A stretch of 64,000 bases of DNA from Paeniglutamicibacter sulfureus. Its GTDB lineage: Bacteria; Actinomycetota; Actinomycetes; Actinomycetales; Micrococcaceae. Position numbers and translations under genes: made by a program. The notes below the pieces were generated by a model. The model searched no databases, had not been told where the DNA came from, and saw only the letters and a list, made by a program, of their open reading frames with translations. Where the stretch lies: NCBI RefSeq assembly GCF_039535115.1, contig NZ_BAAAWO010000001.1, positions 3,534,001-3,598,000 on the forward strand, read 5' to 3'. Below, piece by piece: positions 58,657 through 64,000 of this stretch; position 1 is the first letter of the stretch; the number at the start of each line of letters is the position of its first letter.

Positions 58657-60856
58657 CATGCCGCCAGAGGAACTCATAGCTGGTGGTTAGCATGATGGCC
58701 GAGGCCTTGTTGTCACTGGCCCCGGCATGGCCACCATCGAGAGACTCGTGGTAACGAACATTGCCCACACCCATGAGCATCATCTTCGCGGCCATCTTCC
58801 GGGCTTGCACCGGTCCGACCCGGTCGTCGCTGGTTGCGCTCCAGATCAGGGAGGCCGGGTACTCGATACCCTCGGGGAGGGCATCATCGAGTCGGTGGTA
58901 GGGGGAGAAGGTCTGCACGAAATCCCAGTCTCCGGGCACATCCGGATCCCCGTACTCGGCAATCCATGAATGTCCGGCCGCAAGACGGGTGTAGCGACGC
59001 ATGTCCAATAGTGGAACGCCGCAGGAGATCGCCCCGAAAAGCTCCGGGTAGCCGGTGATCATGTTTCCCATGAGCAGTCCGCCGTTTGAGCGTCCGGTGG
59101 CGGCCAAGTGCTCGCGCGAGGTGACACCCCGGGCGATGAGATCGCGGGCTATGGCTGCGAAGTCCTCGTAGGCGCGGTGACGGTTCTCCCGCAAGGCGGC
59201 GCGATGCCAGCGCGGGCCGTACTCGCCGCCGCCGCGGATATTCGCCACCACATAGCTGCCGCGCCTGCCCTCTTTCGTGCGGCGGGTCAGCCAGCCAGGG
59301 CCCAGGGCACCCAGGTAGCCCGGGGTCAGGCTGGTCTGGAACCCGCCGTAGCCATTCATCAGCACCGGGTTCCCTCCATCGAGCGGCAGCCCGCGCGGGG
59401 ACACCTGGAAATATGGGACCCGGGTTCCGTCATCGGAAATTGCGAAGTGCTGGGAGACCTCGAAGTCACCGGCCTCGAATCGGGCAGGAGCGCTTTTGAC
59501 GACCTGTGGAACAGCCGGGCCCTCGGTGTCGGGGTTGAGGCTGACGGTTCCGCGGGCCAGCGTGGTGGGCGTGAGGAATCCGGTGAGCGTCAGCCAGAAG
59601 TCATCATCGCATACTGGGTCTTCGTCGTCGACGGCCGAAATGCTGAAGCTGTGCAGCGGGGAGCCGATGTCCAAGGGATGCAGCGCGAAGTCGTTTGCCG
59701 GATCGCAGACGAGGATCTGTGAGGAGACGTCCTGCAGGACGTTGAGGAGAATGTGGTTTGCCGTGAAATCGATGGACTGCAGGGACGTGGATGGAGTGGG
59801 AACAAAGATTTCACGCAATGTGGCCGCACCGCTCATGAAATCCCCAAGATCGGCCAACACGAGCGATCCCGGAATGTACGTGGTTCCGTCGCGGGTCCAG
59901 GCGGTCTGCGGGGAGAACAACACCCATCCACGGTGCAGCGAGACGCCCACATCGGTGGGGACGTCCAAGTGCACCCATTGGTCTTCTTGGCGCACGAACG
60001 TCTTGGAATTGTAGAAGTCGATGACGTCGTGGGCGACGTCGCGTTCGAAGCCCGGCGTCGAATCGTGGGAGACATAGGCCAGGACGTGTGACTGGTCAAT
60101 GGCGAAGATTTCCTCTCCATCGTCCAGGTCCTGTCCGCGGACCAGCCGACGCACGGTGCGGGCGTAGGAGGAGAGGGTGAGTGATCCCTCGCCGACATCG
60201 GTGGCCACGTACAACGTGTCGGCATCCGCCCAAGACACGTTGGTCTTGGCGACGGGCAAGTCGAAGCCGCCCGGGACAAAGGCGCGGGAGGGCAGGTCGA
60301 ATTCCCGCACTCGCACTTGGTCGCCTCCGTCGGGGGAAAGCTTGATCAGGGCCCGAGCGTACTCTTCACCCGGTGCCGGGCGCAGCATCTGCGCCCCGGA
60401 GAAGACCCAGTCGATACCTTCGGCTTCTGCCAAGGCATCCACGTCGAGCAGTAGTTCCCACTGCGGATCGTCTTGCCGATAGGACTCCCAGCTGCTGCGA
60501 CGCCACAAACCCTTGGGATGCCCGGAATCTCGCCAGAAATTGTAGTAGTGCTGCCCGCGCTTGGTGACCATCGGGATCCTGTCGGAAGCATCCAGGATCT
60601 TGAGGATTTCTTCCTGGGTGGCGGCGAAATCCTCGTCGAAGAGCTCCGCTTCGGTGCGGGCGTTCTGTCCGAGTACCCAGTCCATGGCGCGCTCTGAATC
60701 CAGCTCTTCCAGCCACAGAAGCGGATCTGTGGGGGTGTCAGTGACAGGCCGGGGCACATCTGTTCGAGCAATCGGATCGATTGCTTGGGTCGTGGAAGTA
60801 TTAGTCGGTTCGGTGAGAGTTGTCGGCGCGGGCGTATCCAGGGGAGGGGTGCTCAT
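58646..60856 (-). CDS. Prolyl oligopeptidase-family peptidase (S9A)
   Basis: 736 residues. The C-terminal alpha/beta hydrolase domain has the nucleophile elbow G-R-S-N-G-G-L-L, acid D in S-D-D-R-V and catalytic His in D-G-G-H-A-G. Upstream are the N-G-Y-G-G-F-Q and R-G-G-G-E-Y-G-P-R-W-H blocks of S9 peptidases, and the N-terminal part is the seven-bladed propeller that gates the site. D-P-L-L-W-L-E starts the conserved part; a 40-residue Thr/Pro-rich tail precedes it. No signal peptide, so it is cytoplasmic. It cleaves short proline-containing peptides. Confidence 0.93.
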   Translation of the reverse strand: MSTPPLDTPAPTTLTEPTNTSTTQAIDPIARTDVPRPVTDTPTDPLLWLEELDSERAMDWVLGQNARTEAELFDEDFAATQEEILKILDASDRIPMVTKRGQHYYNFWRDSGHPKGLWRRSSWESYRQDDPQWELLLDVDALAEAEGIDWVFSGAQMLRPAPGEEYARALIKLSPDGGDQVRVREFDLPSRAFVPGGFDLPVAKTNVSWADADTLYVATDVGEGSLTLSSYARTVRRLVRGQDLDDGEEIFAIDQSHVLAYVSHDSTPGFERDVAHDVIDFYNSKTFVRQEDQWVHLDVPTDVGVSLHRGWVLFSPQTAWTRDGTTYIPGSLVLADLGDFMSGAATLREIFVPTPSTSLQSIDFTANHILLNVLQDVSSQILVCDPANDFALHPLDIGSPLHSFSISAVDDEDPVCDDDFWLTLTGFLTPTTLARGTVSLNPDTEGPAVPQVVKSAPARFEAGDFEVSQHFAISDDGTRVPYFQVSPRGLPLDGGNPVLMNGYGGFQTSLTPGYLGALGPGWLTRRTKEGRRGSYVVANIRGGGEYGPRWHRAALRENRHRAYEDFAAIARDLIARGVTSREHLAATGRSNGGLLMGNMITGYPELFGAISCGVPLLDMRRYTRLAAGHSWIAEYGDPDVPGDWDFVQTFSPYHRLDDALPEGIEYPASLIWSATSDDRVGPVQARKMAAKMMLMGVGNVRYHESLDGGHAGASDNKASAIMLTTSYEFLWRHVRG

Positions 60857-61000
60857 ATGGACAGTCTAAGGATGCGGTTGGATGTGTGCTTCGGGTTCGT
60901 AACCGATTCGTTACTCAATTGCTGATGAGAATCACTTTTTTGTTCGGGTTAGTGGGTAGGTTGGGCACTGGGTCTTAGTTTCGTTGAATAGGGGAAATCA

Positions 61001-62098
61001 ATGCAATTTGGAGAACGGTTAGCAGCGCTGGCAGCAAAGATTCAGCAACAACGCACGATCATCGAAACCGAAGAAGCGACGAAGAACGCATTCATCATGC
61101 CGTTCATTTCGACGATCCTTGGTTATGACGTTTTCAATCCGCTGGAAGTTGTCCCCGAATTCACCGCCGACATCGGGATCAAAAAGGGCGAAAAGATCGA
61201 TTACGCAATCATGCTCGATGGCGAGGTGCAGATCCTGATTGAGTGCAAGCGATCGGTCGGTGGCCTGAAGTATGAGCATGCGTCTCAGCTTTACCGATAC
61301 TTCGCAGCAACCACCGCACGGATCGCGATCTTGACCAATGGCGAGGTTTACCAGTTCTATACCGATCTTGATGCACCGAACAAGATGGATGCGAAGCCAT
61401 TCTTGATCCTCGATATGAATGACATCGACGAAACGTTGATCCCCGAACTGCGCAAGCTCTCCCGCGACGCTTTTGACCTTGAATCCATCGTCAGCGCAGC
61501 CGAAGAATTACGTTATGTCGGGGAAATCAAACGTGCCATCGCTGCGAACTTCCAAGAGCCAACGGCCGAGTGGGTCAAATTCCTCTCTGCGGGCGTCTAC
61601 GGGGGCCAGTTTACGCAACGGGTTCGCGAGCAGTTCACGGGCCTCGTTGCCAAGGCCACGAAACAGTACCTTGCGGATCAGGTGAATGATCGGCTCAAGG
61701 CAGCACTCGGGGAGCCGAACATCCCCATGGTCACCGCGGCGGCGGCAGCGGCCAGCGTAACCAGCCAACCCGTGGCCGAGGCAGACCTCGAGCAAGACGA
61801 TGGAGTCGACACGACCCTGGAAGAGATTGAAGGCTTCCACATTGTTCGAGCCATTGTTTGCAAAACCGTCAAGGTCAACCGCATTGCGCATCGAGATGCG
61901 AAGTCCTATTTTGCGGTTCTCCTCGACGACAACAATCGCAAGCCCATCGCCAGATTGCATTTCAACAGATCGCAGAAGTACCTAGGTCTGTTTGGGGAGG
62001 ACAAGGCTGAGACGCGCATCCCCATTGAGAGCCTGGACGAAATCTACATGCATGCAGATGCCCTGCGTGCCACCGTCGAAAGCTATGAAGCGGCCTAA
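61001..62098 (+). CDS. Orphan HsdR N-terminal-type nuclease
   Basis: 365 residues. The first 100 are a type I restriction HsdR_N-like domain: E-E-A-T-K-N-A-F-I-M-P-F, then E53, D67 (K-I-D-Y-A-I-M) and E81-C-K83 (I-E-C-K-R), forming a complete PD-(D/E)xK site. No helicase, HsdM or HsdS lies nearby. A C-terminal domain of about 75 residues (V-C-K-T-V-K-V-N-R-I, then K-P-I-A-R-L-H-F-N) looks like a DNA-binding or dimer module. Such stand-alone proteins are common but poorly studied. GC is lower than in the neighbours. GGGGAAA precedes the ATG. Confidence 0.85.
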   Translation: MQFGERLAALAAKIQQQRTIIETEEATKNAFIMPFISTILGYDVFNPLEVVPEFTADIGIKKGEKIDYAIMLDGEVQILIECKRSVGGLKYEHASQLYRYFAATTARIAILTNGEVYQFYTDLDAPNKMDAKPFLILDMNDIDETLIPELRKLSRDAFDLESIVSAAEELRYVGEIKRAIAANFQEPTAEWVKFLSAGVYGGQFTQRVREQFTGLVAKATKQYLADQVNDRLKAALGEPNIPMVTAAAAAASVTSQPVAEADLEQDDGVDTTLEEIEGFHIVRAIVCKTVKVNRIAHRDAKSYFAVLLDDNNRKPIARLHFNRSQKYLGLFGEDKAETRIPIESLDEIYMHADALRATVESYEAA

Positions 62099-62123
62099 GT
62101 AATCCTGCCAGCGGTGCGGACCC

Positions 62124-62171
62124 TCGCTTCGCTTGGGCGCGGTCTTCAAATGCTGCGCCCAAGCGAAGCGA
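62124..62171 (+). terminator. Long inverted repeat behind the nuclease gene
   Basis: Two perfect 17-base arms (TCGCTTCGCTTGGGCGC and its complement) separated by 14 bases, 25 bases after the stop. No T-tract follows. Confidence 0.6.
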
Positions 62172-62201
62172 TGGACCGCAACAGCAGACTAGGCTGAATC
62201 C

Positions 62202-64000
62202 GTGAGTGAGAAGAAAAATTTCGGTCGGGAACCGTACGTCATAGCCATTGTGGGTGCAGGGCCCAGGGGAACCTCGGTCCTCGAACGCCTGGCTGCCGAG
62301 TTGCGGCGCACCCAGAGCCACTCACGCAAGATCACTGTGGTCGTCTATGACGTCCATGACCCGGGTGCCGGTCATGTCTGGTCCACGGCCCAGTCCCGTC
62401 TCTTCTTGATGAACACCCCGGCAGGGTTCCCCACGGTGGCCCCCGTCCGCACGCACCCGGACGAGCCGGGGCTGAGCTTTGACCAGTGGCGTGCCGCCGG
62501 CGGCGACGGGGCGGCGCTCAGCAGCGTGGAAAGAACGGAACTGGAGCAGATGGAACGAGGCTCCTACCCTCCGCGGGCCCTCTACGGCCGCTACCTGCGT
62601 CATGTTTTTGACGGATCGGTTGCAGCGCTTCGTTCCCATGAGGCGGTTTCCGAGGTGCGCTTCGAGCGTGCAGAGGTCACCGCGCTGCACCGCGGGGAGG
62701 CCGACTACTTGCTTCAGGCCCACCCCGTCGATGGCACCCGCCCCCACCCGCGGCGGTCGGGACCGGAGTTCGAACTGCGCGCCGACGCGGTGGTCTTGGC
62801 CCTGGGACATGTTTCGGCACGACTGAACCCGTCACAGGGAGCCATGGCCCAGGCCGCCGATGATGCCGGCCTGCTCTACCAGGGCCCGAACGTGCCCGGG
62901 GACGTTGCCTGGGACAAGGTGCCGGGCGGGGAGACGGTATTGGTACGGGGCCTGGGACTGAACTTCTTTGACGTGATGGTTGCCTTGACGGTGGGACGCG
63001 GGGGTCAATTCAACGAAATCAACGGAGGGCCCGGCCGGGCCCTGGAGTATTGGCCCACGGGCCGCGAGCCGCGCATTGTGGCAGCCTCCCGCCGCGGGAC
63101 GCCGTACCGCGCGAAATCCTGCATCGAGGATTTCATCCCGGACTCGGTCCGGCTGCGCTACCTGGATAGCGAGGTGCTCGTCCAAAGGGTCGCCGAGGCC
63201 CGGATGCTCAACCCGGAGGCAACGGTGCGCTTCGACGCCCACGTGTGGCCGTTGCTGCACCGCGATGTCCTGCTGGCGTACTACCGCACGGCGGCCCGGC
63301 GCCACCCCTCCCGCTTCGAGGTGGACCCGGACGAGTTCGTTGACATGCTCACCGATGCCCTCGATGCCGAGCACCAGGCGGGGTCCCAGGTATGGCTGCA
63401 GGAAGCCCGACGACTCGTGGGGGAACTGGCTCCGGCCATGGGGTTCCTGGATGTTCCGGGGCTGGGGCATCCCTTTGCGGAACAGGGATTCCCTTCCCTG
63501 AAGGCATACCAAAAAGCGGTCATGGAATACCTGGAGTACGATGCCATTTCCTCGGTGGAGGGTGAGAAGGACCCACTGAAGATGGCCATCGCCACGTTGA
63601 ACGCCGGGCGCATGATCGTCAAGGACCTGCTCGCCGAGGGCCTGATTTCCGACGAGTCGCGGCTGGCCGAGGTACAGGGTTGGTTCGAGCCCCTGGTGGA
63701 GGGGTTGGCTTCCGGTCCGCCCCTGCAGCGCATCGAGGAACTGGCAGCGCTGGCGCGCGCCAAGGTCGTGGAATTCATCGGCCCCGACCCGGAATTCGAG
63801 ATCGATGTGCCCACCGGGATGTTCACCGCGTCCTCGCCCTGGGTCGATGCCCCGGCATACACGGCACGGACGCTCATCGAGGCGATGATGCCGGCCAACC
63901 GCGTGCTGCAAACAGATTCACCGCTGCTGCGGCAACTGCTTGACGACGGGTTGGCGGCTGCCTTCACCATGCGCAACGACCAGGGCGAACCGATCCCGGG
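62202..64000 (+). CDS. FAD/NAD(P)-binding protein (partial, C-terminus outside)
   Basis: Starts with GTG at 62202 and stays open to the end of the window, at least 599 residues. The N-terminus has the dinucleotide-binding V-I-A-I-V-G-A-G-P-R-G-T-S-V-L-E-R-L, then D-P-G-A-G-H-V-W and N-T-P-A, and a later A-V-V-L-A-L-G-H-V block. This is the FAD-NAD(P)-binding (NAD_binding_9, PF13454) family found widely in Actinobacteria. Its reaction is not known. Relatives are linked to N-hydroxylating and ornithine-type monooxygenases, but that is uncertain. Confidence 0.82.
   Translation, partial: MSEKKNFGREPYVIAIVGAGPRGTSVLERLAAELRRTQSHSRKITVVVYDVHDPGAGHVWSTAQSRLFLMNTPAGFPTVAPVRTHPDEPGLSFDQWRAAGGDGAALSSVERTELEQMERGSYPPRALYGRYLRHVFDGSVAALRSHEAVSEVRFERAEVTALHRGEADYLLQAHPVDGTRPHPRRSGPEFELRADAVVLALGHVSARLNPSQGAMAQAADDAGLLYQGPNVPGDVAWDKVPGGETVLVRGLGLNFFDVMVALTVGRGGQFNEINGGPGRALEYWPTGREPRIVAASRRGTPYRAKSCIEDFIPDSVRLRYLDSEVLVQRVAEARMLNPEATVRFDAHVWPLLHRDVLLAYYRTAARRHPSRFEVDPDEFVDMLTDALDAEHQAGSQVWLQEARRLVGELAPAMGFLDVPGLGHPFAEQGFPSLKAYQKAVMEYLEYDAISSVEGEKDPLKMAIATLNAGRMIVKDLLAEGLISDESRLAEVQGWFEPLVEGLASGPPLQRIEELAALARAKVVEFIGPDPEFEIDVPTGMFTASSPWVDAPAYTARTLIEAMMPANRVLQTDSPLLRQLLDDGLAAAFTMRNDQGEPIP

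Overview
The window is GC-rich chromosomal DNA from an actinobacterium, most likely a member of the Micrococcaceae (Arthrobacter in the broad sense). The pointers are high-GC codon use, GTG starts, a GTP-type PEP carboxykinase, an actinobacterial Lhr-type giant helicase, NsrR/Hmp, a YhgE/Pip membrane protein and many short ATGA-coupled operons. It is mostly ordinary housekeeping and accessory chromosome. No prophage, CRISPR array, rRNA operon or replication origin was seen. The only mobile element is one complete IS21-family insertion.

Layout. 1-8 kb: the end of a DHA2 drug exporter, a double-domain Lrp-type regulator divergent from an MHS-type transporter, a ribbon-helix-helix/VOC/Old-Yellow-Enzyme operon, YdeI-like, glutamine amidotransferase, SDR and DUF1684 genes. 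8-20 kb: a disordered-plus-membrane protein, RNA pseudouridine synthase, Nei glycosylase, Lhr helicase, RlmH, PAP2 phosphatase and an NmrA-like protein. 20-23 kb: an NAD-kinase-like gene and an SPFH gene, divergent from a NrtR-type Nudix regulator across two matching palindromes. 23-29 kb: tRNA-Ser(CGA), an AlkZ-like protein, TadA, a berberine-bridge-type oxidase, uracil phosphoribosyltransferase and a two-component system. 30-33 kb: an orphan winged-helix regulator with a long leader, SixA and an EamA exporter. 33-40 kb: an overlapping pair (P-loop protein plus a degenerate ABC exporter), then on the other strand a degenerate ABC ATPase/YhgE/TetR operon with an 18-bp perfect palindrome inside its promoter. 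40-46 kb: lactonase, hydrolase, a duplicated tRNA-Arg(ACG), PEPCK and a PadR/hydrolase pair. 46.9-49.8 kb: the IS21 element, which splits a small membrane-protein gene that can be rejoined exactly. 50-64 kb: Hmp with its NsrR regulator and operator, phosphomannomutase, a RecQ-phosphoribosyltransferase fusion, tRNA-Ser(GCU), a prolyl oligopeptidase, an orphan HsdR_N-like nuclease, and a large FAD/NAD(P)-binding protein that runs off the right edge.

The points most worth a second look are: (1) the NrtR/SPFH/NAD-kinase-like locus with twin operators; (2) two neighbouring loci that both carry ABC ATPase domains lacking a recognisable Walker A, one translationally coupled to a protein with an intact P-loop; (3) the TetR operator placed between -35 and -10 of a probably leaderless operon; (4) the reconstructable IS21 knock-out with its 6-bp target duplication; (5) the RecQ-phosphoribosyltransferase fusion; and (6) the stand-alone HsdR_N-type nuclease. 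Family assignments come from motifs recognised by eye; no database search was run.
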